Shown here in pieces: positions 40,996 through 49,681 of a stretch of 64,000 nt of DNA. Source of the DNA: Candidatus Zymogenaceae bacterium (GTDB lineage: Bacteria; Desulfobacterota; Zymogenia; Zymogenales; Zymogenaceae); contig JAFGFE010000006.1 in assembly GCA_016931225.1 (NCBI GenBank), positions 96,436 to 160,435 of the forward strand, given 5' to 3'. Numbering within the stretch: the first letter of the stretch is position 1; each line of letters opens with the position of its first letter. The position numbers and the translations under genes were made by a program. The notes below the pieces were generated by a model. The model worked only from the letters and a program-made list of their open reading frames with translations, did not search any database and was not told the DNA's origin.

Positions 40996-41886
40996 CGAAT
41001 TATCCTCCTGTTTCGCTGCGATTCTCTCCACCCTGGTCCCCGTCGCTCCCGCCACGTTCACCAGCGCGATACCCTTCCCCTTGCGATAGAGCTTCACCGG
41101 CTCTTTGTAGCCGTCCTTATGGTCGACACCTTCCATCAAATACGCCTCAATGGAAAACTGCCCGAAGGGTACGTCATCATCATCCTCTATTCCCAGCGCC
41201 TCATTCTCCCGAATGGCGGTAATGGTTTCCGTGTCATACAGGTAAATCCAGAGATGGGGGCTGTTGCCGACCTTCTGATACGCCAGGATCCTCCCGATCA
41301 TGGGGCGATGGTCGGTGTCGCCGAAGCCGTGATGTCCCTTGTAGACCGGCTTTCCCTCGTACTCGGGACCGAACCTGTCGTAAAAATCCTGTGTCAGCTT
41401 CAGTTTCAGCCCATTTCCCACCGTGAAGTTCCCGGTCGTCAGGGCCAGCCGTCGTATAAACGGATCAACTTTCCCGCTGGCGGCCAGGTTCTCTTTTGCC
41501 TTTCTCACCTTCTCGGGAAGGTCGGCATCATCAATGCGGACGGCCAGGTCTGCCATGCACGCAAACCCGCCGTATCGCTTGCCGTACCACTCCTGGGCGT
41601 TCTGCTCGTTCCAGTGATGCGGCGCCCGCCTGTCGAAGTAGTACTCCACCACGGTATTGCCGTTCATGGCCATCATGATCCCCTTGTCCGCATCCTCCAC
41701 GCCAAACCGGGTGATGGTTACATCCCCCGAATGATTCGGATACGAAACAAAATGCTCGGCCCTCATCTCACGCACTGCGTCGTTCGCACGAAGAACCGCG
41801 GCGTGCTCGTCGCCCTCTTCGGCCTTCACACGGTTCACAACGCTACCCCAGACCTCCTTTTCCTTATCGGAAAGTCCGTCAAACAT
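40318..41886 (-). CDS. Capsid maturation protease-scaffold fusion with ChaB-like N-terminus (522 aa)
   Basis: Residues 1-50 (LSDKEKEVWGSVVNRV...AAVLRANDAV) resemble a ChaB domain. The middle (about 160-260) has KPVYKGHHGFGDTDHRPMIG and FGQFSIEAY, which fits a prohead protease of the assemblin type with candidate His and Ser. The C-terminal half is helical and Ala/Glu-rich like scaffold proteins and can be made separately from an internal start. Located between portal and capsid as expected. Confidence 0.65.
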   Translation of the reverse strand: MFDGLSDKEKEVWGSVVNRVKAEEGDEHAAVLRANDAVREMRAEHFVSYPNHSGDVTITRFGVEDADKGIMMAMNGNTVVEYYFDRRAPHHWNEQNAQEWYGKRYGGFACMADLAVRIDDADLPEKVRKAKENLAASGKVDPFIRRLALTTGNFTVGNGLKLKLTQDFYDRFGPEYEGKPVYKGHHGFGDTDHRPMIGRILAYQKVGNSPHLWIYLYDTETITAIRENEALGIEDDDDVPFGQFSIEAYLMEGVDHKDGYKEPVKLYRKGKGIALVNVAGATGTRVERIAAKQEDNSMSTDTDKKISEATVDELMAHEKFGEAFAAHAEKMAGEEFNAENPVVNILTNLAKNHMDRTNALITQVNEGMVNYLNQEALRSKVLESATAEEISAMAAFGEAVRALPVDQIKELPGFGDAVRAMGESDWENIPAFKEALAAKGGGDAAGMQAAAIVGDVIKNIFEGKGLVLGAESNSPGGGQKIQEIAAIMAKAKEGAGLVDLPSDEFEKAISAGAVNITAKKAE

Positions 41887-41889
41887 GCG

Positions 41890-43449
41890 TTACTCCTGTT
41901 TCTGGTTCTTCCGTTCCTTCCGGTCATCGCTGAATCCCTCCTGCTTTGAAACCGGTGTAACCTTCCCGTCCCCGGGACTTCCCTTGGTGCCCTTGTCCAT
42001 GTCCTGAGCTGTCGTGTCTTCTCTGTATGAAATCACATCAATGCCCGCATCCCTGAACGCATTGTGCTCTTCGATAATCCGTTTCTGTTCCGCCTCCCAG
42101 GTGTCGGCGGCGGCCCCCTCAAACGCGCTCTGGCGGCTCATGGTGAATTGATCCACCCGGCTCGCCCGAATCTTTTCCTCCACGCTCCGGGAGTCGAACG
42201 ACGTCTGGGGAAATTTCGCCTGTATGTCCATCCCCACGATCCCGTTCAGAAACAGCTCCAGCTCGATGAGCGGCCTCAGCATCTCCCACCACTCAAACTT
42301 GTTCACCCGACCCATGATGAGCTCGCCGTGTTTCTTGATCACATCCAAGCTCTCGCCGGTGTGTTTCTGCCCGCCGCTGTATCCCGCCAAGGCCGCAGGG
42401 AACAATGTGTTCAGAAACAGAAGATCGATCTGTATCTGACTGTCCTGGGCCCGTATCGAGTACAGCCGATCATCGCTGATCGTCCTCACGTCGTCGGTGC
42501 CGGAAAGAAAAAACATGGATCCGGCCGCCAACACGCTTTCCTCGTTTTCATTGTTCTCTCCCAGAATCCCTTTTTTAAACTTCTTGATCTGCTCCTCATC
42601 CGCACCGCTCTCTTTTCCCGCCGTGTTGATGAAAAACGTCAGAAACGAGTTCAGGCTGAAATGACTGTCCAGCACCGAGTCCTCAAGCATCAACTGTACC
42701 CGGTTGAACTGCTCCCGGTTGCTGACACCCGCCGGCCGCGAATACCATACGTTGGCGTGCCGCAGATGGTTCCACCGTGGATGAATCATGTTTATATTCG
42801 GGATAAACACGCTGTTCACCGGCGGGTTCTCGTCTACCTGCCCGAAAAACCGGTCCTTGCTCTGGAAATACGCCCGGGTGTTGTTGATCGGCTCGTCCGC
42901 GGCATTGAACCATTTGTAGGTCCACTCTGGCGGCAGATGCTTCAACCCCCGTATGCTCCCGATTTTCGCGCCCTCCTTTATCCCCTCAATAATCCGCTCT
43001 ATAAGCCCCATCCCCAGATATCCGAGAAACCAGGGCTCATAGTCGATATCCACATAGATGAACTCCTCCCGGAATACCCCGTTGTAGATAAAATCAGCCC
43101 GCAGCTTCTCGTATTTCACCCGGCTCAGCATTTCCCGGACGATCGTCTCCGCTTTTTTGTCCCCGTTGCCGGCAAACGTCAGGTTCGGCATCTCCGCTGT
43201 GGCCCAGGCGCTCAGGTAGTCCGCCGGCCCGAACATGAAGGTGTTCAGCATGGCGGACATGTCGTTGAGGACCTGGAGCCTCATCGCCTCCAGGGATGTC
43301 CGGTAAAAAAGCCGACTCTGCCACCCCTCCTTGAATACCGGAACCGAAAACGGCCGCTTCCCCTCCGGAACCGGGTTGTTCGGGCGGCCGAACTGGTCGT
43401 AGATCACCACCTCCCGCGCTTTTTCGGTCTTAGCGGAGGTTCGTCCCAT
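41890..43449 (-). CDS. Portal protein
   Basis: 519 aa between terminase and protease. A beta/alpha wing region, the long helical stem and the WYSRPAGVSNREQFNRVQLMLEDSV block fit portal proteins. The C-terminus is low-complexity and charged (GTKGSPGDGKVTPVS). It forms the dodecameric DNA-entry ring. Its start overlaps the terminase gene end by 20 nt. Confidence 0.8.
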   Translation of the reverse strand: MGRTSAKTEKAREVVIYDQFGRPNNPVPEGKRPFSVPVFKEGWQSRLFYRTSLEAMRLQVLNDMSAMLNTFMFGPADYLSAWATAEMPNLTFAGNGDKKAETIVREMLSRVKYEKLRADFIYNGVFREEFIYVDIDYEPWFLGYLGMGLIERIIEGIKEGAKIGSIRGLKHLPPEWTYKWFNAADEPINNTRAYFQSKDRFFGQVDENPPVNSVFIPNINMIHPRWNHLRHANVWYSRPAGVSNREQFNRVQLMLEDSVLDSHFSLNSFLTFFINTAGKESGADEEQIKKFKKGILGENNENEESVLAAGSMFFLSGTDDVRTISDDRLYSIRAQDSQIQIDLLFLNTLFPAALAGYSGGQKHTGESLDVIKKHGELIMGRVNKFEWWEMLRPLIELELFLNGIVGMDIQAKFPQTSFDSRSVEEKIRASRVDQFTMSRQSAFEGAAADTWEAEQKRIIEEHNAFRDAGIDVISYREDTTAQDMDKGTKGSPGDGKVTPVSKQEGFSDDRKERKNQKQE

Positions 43450-45154
43450 GTTTCCCCACAGATGTCAGCGTGGATAATCCCACCGACGTCAGGTTTCGCT
43501 CCCGCAAAATCGATTCAGCCCTCCCGGTCCTCGGCATGGCGATCCCTCCCTTCCGGTCAATGGTCACCACCTCCGGGGGCGCGTGCCGCGCCACGCCCTC
43601 CTGCACCGCCATATAGACGGCGTAAAGGATCGCCTTCATGAGATCATTTTTCTTTTTCCCTGTCCCCTTGTCGTTGGTCGTTCCGTACCGCTTGAAGCAC
43701 ATTCGCAGAATCATTTCCGGCGGAATCACAAGCTGCCCCTTCTCCATCAGACTCAGGGCAATATCGTCGATCTCCCGTCCCCGCTTCGAGCTGTCGGTGT
43801 CGATCCAGTCAAGGTTCAAAATCGGCGGCGTCATGTTTGACAGCGCCAGGACAATCCCCCGTCCCGGGTTGATGTCCACCCCGCCCTGTCTGATCTTGAG
43901 CGTCTTATACAACCAGATGATTTTTTCGGTGTATTCATCAAGATCTATCTGCTCCCGATATTCATCCTTGACGCTCTCCGGGTTTCCCCACTCCGCGGCG
44001 TACCGCAGCACCAGCCGAAAGGGGTTCTGTTGCAGTTCCACGATCGCCAGGGCGCAGGCGTCGGATTGCTGTCCCCGCTCCATCTTTCCCTTGTTCGGAT
44101 CGCCCCCCAGAAAAAGGGGCCCGGTTTTTGCAACCAGCTCTTCGGCATGCTCCCGGATGTATTCGTCTGTCCACAGCAGCTCATCCTTGTCCAGCACGCC
44201 GCCCGGGAACCCCTCGATGGCCCGAAGCACAAGACGTTCCGGAAATGTCCGGTTTTTCGCGTCCTGGGGGATCCCCATATATTCCTCGTTCCATACTTCC
44301 GGAAATCCCATGTCAACGAGACGTCGATAGATTTTCACCAGCTCCCGCATGTCTCGATATGCGTTCTGGGCCGAGTGAAACGCCCGGACGGTGAAATCCC
44401 TGTCGACGCTGTTCTGATAGGCCATGTTCTCCTTGCCGTTCGGTGTCGAAAAGGCATGGAACACACTCATCCCCAGCGAAAGATACGGCTCCACCACTTC
44501 CGTATAGAAATCCTGATCTACGAAGTACGCATACTCGTCGGCCAGCACCACCGTCATCCCGAGTATGGTTTTTCCCAGTCTGCCCGACTGGAAACTGTAC
44601 GGATTCAGCCCCCGGGCGGCGTCGCTCCCCGCCCGAACGTGATATTCCGTCCCGTTCTTCAACCGGAGCAGCATCCGGCTGTCGTTGTGCTGATCGATCT
44701 CCGCGGCGAACAGAGGCGACACGGCGATAAAATTCCTGATGTACTGGAGGAGCTGCTTCGCGGTGTCCATGTTGTTGCCGGTCACCACAAAGCGGATCCC
44801 CATGGGGCGCTTCGTCCGGTAGATCGCCATGAACACGTAGGGAAGCACCACGCCCCAGTAGGCCCATTTGAGGGCCCCCAGGTACATGCTCTTCCCCACA
44901 CCCCGACCGCACCATTCAAGCTGTCGTCGGGTTCTCCAGTCCAGGAAGGACCCCACCTGGTAGTCATCCCACAGGATGATGCCGTCGTCGTCCTTCCTGA
45001 TATCCCCCTGGAGCTCCACATCAAAGAACTCCCGAACCCCCGCCACCGGATTCTGGTACAACGAAATAAGCAGATCGGATTCGATCTGCTCCATGCGCCG
45101 CACATGCCGCGGTTTATGTTTTTTAACGCTCGGTAGCGTCGGGTGCCGGTTCAT
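43430..45154 (-). CDS. terL: Terminase large subunit
   Basis: 574 aa. The ATPase has Walker A GRGVGKS (83-89) and Walker B VVLADE (Asp206, Glu207). The RNase H-like nuclease shows Asp352 (LGGDPNKG), Asp427 (GGVDINPG) and Asp463/464. It pumps DNA into proheads and cuts concatemers. Overlaps the preceding gene by 32 nt. Confidence 0.93.
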   Translation of the reverse strand: MNRHPTLPSVKKHKPRHVRRMEQIESDLLISLYQNPVAGVREFFDVELQGDIRKDDDGIILWDDYQVGSFLDWRTRRQLEWCGRGVGKSMYLGALKWAYWGVVLPYVFMAIYRTKRPMGIRFVVTGNNMDTAKQLLQYIRNFIAVSPLFAAEIDQHNDSRMLLRLKNGTEYHVRAGSDAARGLNPYSFQSGRLGKTILGMTVVLADEYAYFVDQDFYTEVVEPYLSLGMSVFHAFSTPNGKENMAYQNSVDRDFTVRAFHSAQNAYRDMRELVKIYRRLVDMGFPEVWNEEYMGIPQDAKNRTFPERLVLRAIEGFPGGVLDKDELLWTDEYIREHAEELVAKTGPLFLGGDPNKGKMERGQQSDACALAIVELQQNPFRLVLRYAAEWGNPESVKDEYREQIDLDEYTEKIIWLYKTLKIRQGGVDINPGRGIVLALSNMTPPILNLDWIDTDSSKRGREIDDIALSLMEKGQLVIPPEMILRMCFKRYGTTNDKGTGKKKNDLMKAILYAVYMAVQEGVARHAPPEVVTIDRKGGIAMPRTGRAESILRERNLTSVGLSTLTSVGKHGTNLR

Positions 45155-46028
45155 GTATCAGGGTTAGGTCTATCTCATCTATCACGTCTCCGTCCGGCAT
45201 CTCTTCCGAGTCCTCCGGCGGCGTGTAACTCTCCTGGGCGATTTCAAGAAACTCCTTCGCGTCGGCTTCCAGGTTCGCCGTCGGCAGCGCCTCGTCCAGC
45301 CTCTCGGCCAGGGCCTCCGCCGCCCGGTGTAGTCCCTGCGTTCCGTCCTTCCGCCGTTTGTCTATGTCCTCCGCGGTCAATCCCAGGGTTTTCATCCGCT
45401 TTTCCAGGGTCCCCCGCAGCTCCTTGAGACGCCCCCACAGTTTGTCCGGCGGCGTTCTCTGCGTCCCGTCCGAGTTTTTGATCGGCCGTCCCGACGAATC
45501 GGTCAAATACGACTGGATCAGGCGATTGACCTGCTGTATCTGTGTTGAATTTATCACCAGGTCCATCGCCTGGCGCTGCATCTGTCCGGATCCGTCCTCG
45601 GGAAGATTGGTATACAGCCTTATCAGCTCCTCACGGGCGATGTCAAAATCATCCTTGCCGACCGCGGCAAGCAGCTCCCTCTCAAGCTGGTTGGTCAGCC
45701 GAACATCGTCGGCCGGAGTGAGCGTTATCCGGTCCTTGATGCTCACAGCGGATTTCGGGATCCGTACCCTCTTACAGGGATGCCTCTCACAGAGGAATAT
45801 CACCAGAGCTTCCTGTCCCAGATTCACGAGGCCGGCGCGAAATTTTTTATACGGGGTGTCCGCCTTGGTCTTGAGGTTCCATTTCTTTGGAAAATAAATA
45901 CTTTCCCGATGCCCAGAAACATCCGCCCCCAGTTTCACGACCTGCTGTATCTGGGTGCGATCCCCTCTGAAATATTCTTCCAGCGTCTCTTCAAACTCCG
46001 GGAACGTGATATACTGGCTCTCACCCAC
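45123..46028 (-). CDS. Packaging-region protein (301 aa), possible small-terminase role
   Basis: Directly upstream of terL. The N-terminal half has a basic, Lys/Tyr-containing region with two Cys, and the C-terminal half is helical and acidic. Small terminase is expected at this position, but no HTH of the usual type is evident. Confidence 0.5.
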   Translation of the reverse strand: MGESQYITFPEFEETLEEYFRGDRTQIQQVVKLGADVSGHRESIYFPKKWNLKTKADTPYKKFRAGLVNLGQEALVIFLCERHPCKRVRIPKSAVSIKDRITLTPADDVRLTNQLERELLAAVGKDDFDIAREELIRLYTNLPEDGSGQMQRQAMDLVINSTQIQQVNRLIQSYLTDSSGRPIKNSDGTQRTPPDKLWGRLKELRGTLEKRMKTLGLTAEDIDKRRKDGTQGLHRAAEALAERLDEALPTANLEADAKEFLEIAQESYTPPEDSEEMPDGDVIDEIDLTLIHEPAPDATER

Positions 46029-46572
46029 CGGCGCCCTCTACCATATTGAACCGTCTCCACTCCCGGTCGAACTCGGCGCGGTCCGCCAGGGGAAGCTTCG
46101 TGTATTTCTCAAAGAGCTTCATCCCCCTGGAGCGATACTCCACCGGGGTCCCGTCCGCATCGGTCCGGTATCCCTTGAACTCCAGCTCTTCATTTAGGTC
46201 CCCCATGGCCAGCTCCCGGGCCAGTGTCAACAGATCGTGCACGTTCTCCGCCGTCGCCAGCCCCATGATGATCACCAGCTTCGAGTACGGGATGTTTCCA
46301 ATCTCCTGAAAACTCAACCCCAGCTCCAGGATGAACTTCTCGTGAAGGCCGATGAAATTGTATGCCGTCGACTTCTGAAACGATATCTCAGGAGACGCGC
46401 AGAACTCGGCGAAGGAATCATACCCCAGGGCGCGAAAAAGCTCACCGTCCCGGATCTCTTTCAGATACGCCCCGATCATGAACACGTTCCGATTCCGGTC
46501 CGTGATCACACCGATGAGTTTCTGAAATATCTCGTGGGCCTCGATCGCCCTGTTTGCTACCGTCGTTTCCAT
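46021..46572 (-). CDS. Helical DNA-binding-like phage protein (183 aa)
   Basis: Contains GAYLKEIRDGELFRALGYDSF...FCASPEISFQKSTAYNFI, a pattern shared by many phage proteins with a helix-turn-helix-like segment that precede terminase genes. It could be the DNA-recognition (small terminase) part. Overlaps both neighbours. Confidence 0.5.
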   Translation of the reverse strand: METTVANRAIEAHEIFQKLIGVITDRNRNVFMIGAYLKEIRDGELFRALGYDSFAEFCASPEISFQKSTAYNFIGLHEKFILELGLSFQEIGNIPYSKLVIIMGLATAENVHDLLTLARELAMGDLNEELEFKGYRTDADGTPVEYRSRGMKLFEKYTKLPLADRAEFDREWRRFNMVEGAGG

Positions 46573-46835
46573 CGTCTCTCTGTTTCGTCAAAATACAGGT
46601 TATACCGCTTCACGAACGGGGCGGTCCCGGTCAGGTGAATCTCATTGTGGTGCACAAAACACAGCGGCATCAGATTTTCCGGCTCGTCTCCGCCCCCGGC
46701 CCCCCTGGTCTTTACGTGATGTGCGTATGTCCCCGTGGTACACGCCCTGTTATTAACCAGGCACGGCACATCGTGGAGCATCTTGATGTTCTTCTTGTTG
46801 ACGTATCGCTCAGGCTTTGGGAATTTCACGGGCAT
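46557..46835 (-). CDS. HNH endonuclease
   Basis: 92 aa. CLVNNRACTTGTYAHHVKTRGAGGGDEPENLMPLC then HHNEIHLTG is a compact HNH motif with the AHH, N and H-x-E-x-H positions. HNH proteins next to terminase often take part in DNA packaging cleavage. The start codon abuts the T-tract of the 46836 terminator and lacks a ribosome binding site; M19 (46781) is an alternative start. Confidence 0.8.
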   Translation of the reverse strand: MPVKFPKPERYVNKKNIKMLHDVPCLVNNRACTTGTYAHHVKTRGAGGGDEPENLMPLCFVHHNEIHLTGTAPFVKRYNLYFDETERRWKRR

Positions 46836-46870
46836 AAAAAAAACGGGGAGGCCGGTTTCGACCTCCCCGT
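46836..46870 (-). terminator. Intrinsic terminator between late promoter and late genes
   Basis: A perfect 9-bp stem ACGGGGAGG/CCTCCCCGT with a 10-nt loop is followed by eight T on the minus strand. It lies about 50 nt downstream of the start point expected from the 46925-46954 promoter and directly before the HNH gene. Confidence 0.88.
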
Positions 46871-46924
46871 TGTATATTTGGGGATATGGTTATTCTCCTG
46901 GACACACTAATCCAGTTACCACCT

Positions 46925-46954
46925 ATTATAAAGTGTTTCGTTTTTGAAAGTCAA
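46925..46954 (-). promoter_or_regulatory. Strong sigma-70 promoter for the late operon
   Basis: TTGACT, an 18-nt spacer and a perfect TATAAT on the minus strand, in an AT-rich gap. Transcription would run into the 46836 terminator, so full late expression probably needs antitermination. Confidence 0.8.
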
Positions 46955-47037
46955 GAGTTTTTTTGATTTTTTTGTACTCATTCCGCGTTTTTATGGAGTT
47001 TTTTTACACAAAAAAATGGTCATGTTCTCGGGGGGTG

Positions 47038-47337
47038 TCAAGCTCTTCCCTCCAAATACTTCAACAACGCATCAATCAAAGCCTCGGCGTTGGTGGGGCC
47101 GATGCCGATAACAGTTTTAATGTGTTTCCCATATTCATTGTGGATATCAATAGAAACAAAACCTTTCGGCGATCTTCCTGACACATCAGGAATGAATTTT
47201 ACATTATTTGTCTCATCCGTCAGCTTGTCGATGATTGCCCAGGATAGGGCTGGGGCAAACCGCCTGACTACACAACCACCCTTTTCCTCATAGGGCCAGC
47301 CGACAAAATTACACACCTTTTTCCATTGTTCTCTCAT
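47038..47337 (-). CDS. Small hypothetical protein (99 aa)
   Basis: The C-terminal half (SIDIHNEYGKHIKTVIGIGPTNAEALIDALLKYLEGRA) shares the pattern ...A-x-x-K/D-A-L-x-K-x-L-E-G-R with the broken gene at 47616. Overlaps the next gene by 28 nt. Confidence 0.55.
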   Translation of the reverse strand: MREQWKKVCNFVGWPYEEKGGCVVRRFAPALSWAIIDKLTDETNNVKFIPDVSGRSPKGFVSIDIHNEYGKHIKTVIGIGPTNAEALIDALLKYLEGRA

Positions 47338-47623
47338 CGGGGGCCTCCTCTTTCAAAATGAACTCATGATCGCAATCATCGCAATGAATCCTCCGTTCGA
47401 CCACTCTTGTATTATGCCATCCGCATAAAGGACAATACGGGTGTGCTTTTTTCTCATTTAATTGCATGCGTTTTATCAATTCATCGCTCATAAATGCGAC
47501 TTGCTCTTTTTCTTTCTCCTGTACGTGTTTTTCAAGTATTGCTTTCAGTTCATTTGTCTTTTCTTCCAGCACCTTATTTGCTGCGGTGTTATCCACATCA
47601 ACCTTGATATCTCTGTCACTCAT
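47309..47623 (-). CDS. Zinc-ribbon protein (104 aa)
   Basis: CPLC and CDDC pairs (about residues 64-67 and 81-84) in a HNTRVVERRIHCDDCDHEF context are a zinc ribbon. A Glu/Lys-rich coiled-coil N-terminus precedes it. GGAGGGGAGAG upstream. Confidence 0.65.
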   Translation of the reverse strand: MSDRDIKVDVDNTAANKVLEEKTNELKAILEKHVQEKEKEQVAFMSDELIKRMQLNEKKAHPYCPLCGWHNTRVVERRIHCDDCDHEFILKEEAPDERTMEKGV

Positions 47624-47801
47624 CTCTCCCCTCCAATACCTTAATTAACGCCTTGACACATGCACCCTCGGGGGTGGAGGCGACAACAGAAAAGCTCCCA
47701 CCAATTCTGCAAACATATACCCCGCATGACTCTTAGCCTTCAATCCCAAGTTCCCACGTCTCAAGCAAGTGCCTTTTTCTGCACTTCATCAGCCACCTCA
47801 C
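47616..47801 (-). pseudogene. Small gene interrupted by in-frame TAA
   Basis: One frame runs from GTG 47801 (overlapping the sulfotransferase stop): 22 codons ending LLETWELGIEG, then TAA, then ESCGVYVCRIGG...ALIKVLEGRDE to TGA 47616. The second part resembles the C-terminus of the 47038 product, so the stop appears to split a formerly intact 60-aa gene. Confidence 0.5.
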
Positions 47802-48721
47802 CAGCCTCGGCCCTGCCACCGATACCACGCATCCGAAAGCAACGCCGCCGAAGGGTGAAAAAGCTCCAGTGCGTCCTCATAGTCACTCAGGCAATTCAGA
47901 ATATCGTCAATATGACCCTTGCCGAAAGGATACTCTTCCTCCATCTCGCAGAACCACCTATACAAAACCCGGACGCATCTGCTCCATATCATGGGGGCGT
48001 CGTCTTTTTCATTGTGATGCTTGAGGCCCCTTTCAAGAAACCCACGACAGTATTCATCCACCGCTTCCCGACCATGCTCTATCCCCAAAAACCGTTCGAC
48101 CTGGAACATCTGTTGCGTCGGATTCTCAATCAATTTGTGAAACAGCACCACGATATTCTTGTTCGAGTTGACCTCCCGGAGCGCCTGGTAGTGGTGAGAC
48201 AGCCACAGCGCCATGGTCTGCCGCGGATCCGAACCGATGAAGTGAAACGCCGGCACCTTCTTGTGTCGCTCACGCTGGGACTCGGCCACCTCCACCGGAT
48301 GGCGGACCATGTGCAGATAATACGTGTTCGTCCCGTCGAATCCATGCCGCTCAAACACCTTCACCCAGAAGGGCAGCGTCAGGCACATCCGGGGATCCTT
48401 CACTGCCCAGATCGGCTTCCCTTCGAAATTCTTTTTGAAAATCTCATCGGCGCGCCGGTAAAAATCGGAAAGACCGTCGCCCGCCTCATCGATCGCCCGC
48501 CGGCCGTCGAAAAACGGGTTGTCCCATCGGCTGTGCAGAAACTTCAAGAGGTTGTCGTTGAGGCCCCGCACCGCGCCGTTTTCGAAATACCCCTTCGGAT
48601 TTTCCGGGTTCGCTTCCAGTTCATAATTTCCCAGGGATATCCCCATAGCCTCCAGACCGGCGGTAATCGCCGACGTCCCGGACCGGTGCATTCCCAGCAC
48701 GATGACCGCCTTCTTTGTCAC
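47798..48721 (-). CDS. Sulfotransferase family protein
   Basis: 307 aa. The N-terminal AVIVLGMHRSGTSAITAGLEA is the 5'-phosphosulfate (PAPS) binding loop. MVRHPVEVAESQRERHK near residue 140 is the 3'-phosphate motif with Arg and Ser, and DPRM and IENP blocks also fit. It should transfer sulfate from PAPS to an unknown acceptor, probably a sugar or protein. GC content matches the phage, and it is coupled to the next gene by a 4-nt overlap. Rare in phages. Confidence 0.82.
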   Translation of the reverse strand: MTKKAVIVLGMHRSGTSAITAGLEAMGISLGNYELEANPENPKGYFENGAVRGLNDNLLKFLHSRWDNPFFDGRRAIDEAGDGLSDFYRRADEIFKKNFEGKPIWAVKDPRMCLTLPFWVKVFERHGFDGTNTYYLHMVRHPVEVAESQRERHKKVPAFHFIGSDPRQTMALWLSHHYQALREVNSNKNIVVLFHKLIENPTQQMFQVERFLGIEHGREAVDEYCRGFLERGLKHHNEKDDAPMIWSRCVRVLYRWFCEMEEEYPFGKGHIDDILNCLSDYEDALELFHPSAALLSDAWYRWQGRGW

Positions 48722-49221
48722 ATCGCTTCTCCCACATTCTCAAAAAACAACCCTTCGGCCAAAAACCGCACCGCAAGAATCTTCACGCACCGATCATATA
48801 TCCGGTGTATCCGTGCCTGTGAAAGCCCCGTCTCGTCCATGATGTCACCGATGCCGATGTCCTGATTATCGGGCGGGTGCATCAACAGAACGATCCGACT
48901 GCCGGGAAGGGAAAGACCGTCCACCTCTTTCAGTACCAGGCCGATGTACCGAAGCTTCGCCTCCTTCTCGATCTCCCACTCATAGCTTTGGATCTCCGTG
49001 CCCCCCAGCAACATGGCCACGTGCCGCTCGAACCGACGGTAATGCCGCATCACCCTGTTCACCACATACTGCGGCAGCGGCAGTTTCGTCCAGTTGATGC
49101 TCTCCCGCTCGCCGTTCTTCCATGCGGATACATACGGCCCGTGACAGATCACCTCACGATCATGCGCGCCCAGCAGACTTTTTGCCAGTTCCCTTTTTTG
49201 ATGTGCGTGTATACGGCCCAT
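48718..49221 (-). CDS. Sigma-like/late-regulator candidate (167 aa)
   Basis: The C-terminal segment IGIGDIMDETGLSQARIHRIYDRCVKIL reads as a sigma-70 region 4-type or ArpU-like helix-turn-helix, and the body is helical. Placed upstream of the late promoter, so it could be the late activator or antiterminator (Q-like position). Function inferred. Confidence 0.5.
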   Translation of the reverse strand: MGRIHAHQKRELAKSLLGAHDREVICHGPYVSAWKNGERESINWTKLPLPQYVVNRVMRHYRRFERHVAMLLGGTEIQSYEWEIEKEAKLRYIGLVLKEVDGLSLPGSRIVLLMHPPDNQDIGIGDIMDETGLSQARIHRIYDRCVKILAVRFLAEGLFFENVGEAM

Positions 49222-49681
49222 AAATTGTAAAATGCTCCCCCAAATTCACTGCATCGCTTTCATCTTCACCTATTCTGTCTTTCCCCGTCCTCATGCGTGC
49301 CAGTAAAGTGGAACGCTTTTTTCTCTCATCCCTCTTGGTGTTCCCGCCGCCCAACATCTTCGCCTGCCAGGTCGCCGGTGGTATGACAAATATTGCCACT
49401 TTATCACTTCTCGCATTGACCAATACCTTGAATATCGCCGCAAACTCGGCCAACACCTTGAGGGTTTTGGCGTTCATGTGATAGTACTGATCCTCAATCA
49501 CCAGTGCGTCGATAGGTGAAACCGAATCAAGCACCTCCAAACATTGTCGAACCGCCCCGCCAAAACTATCGAACGCCAGAACCCCACTCTTTATATACTT
49601 TCCTGATTTCCACAGCGCCCATCCGGTCTTTTTTGAAGATGGATCAATCGCCAGGATTTTTCCCTGTCTGATGTTCTTCAA
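49160..49681 (-). CDS. RuvC-like Holliday junction resolvase
   Basis: 173 aa. An RNase H fold with acidic residues in LAIDPSSKKTGWAL (Asp13), ALVIEDQYY (Glu about 63) and GEDESDAVNLG. It resolves recombination or replication branches before packaging. Overlaps both neighbours. Confidence 0.82.
   Translation of the reverse strand: MKNIRQGKILAIDPSSKKTGWALWKSGKYIKSGVLAFDSFGGAVRQCLEVLDSVSPIDALVIEDQYYHMNAKTLKVLAEFAAIFKVLVNARSDKVAIFVIPPATWQAKMLGGGNTKRDERKKRSTLLARMRTGKDRIGEDESDAVNLGEHFTIYGPYTRTSKKGTGKKSAGRA

Noticed and set aside
40210..41949. Long plus-strand frame (579 aa) opposite the protease/scaffold gene
   Set aside because: A shadow: rich in His, Arg, Pro and Leu, with no RBS, and exactly antisense to a gene with clear structure and coupling.
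42064..43641. Long plus-strand frame (525 aa) opposite the portal gene
   Set aside because: Antisense shadow caused by high GC at third positions; no motif, wrong strand for the operon.
46557..46835. HNH gene as a homing endonuclease
   Set aside because: It does not interrupt a gene and has no intron signs; its place before terminase fits a packaging-associated HNH.
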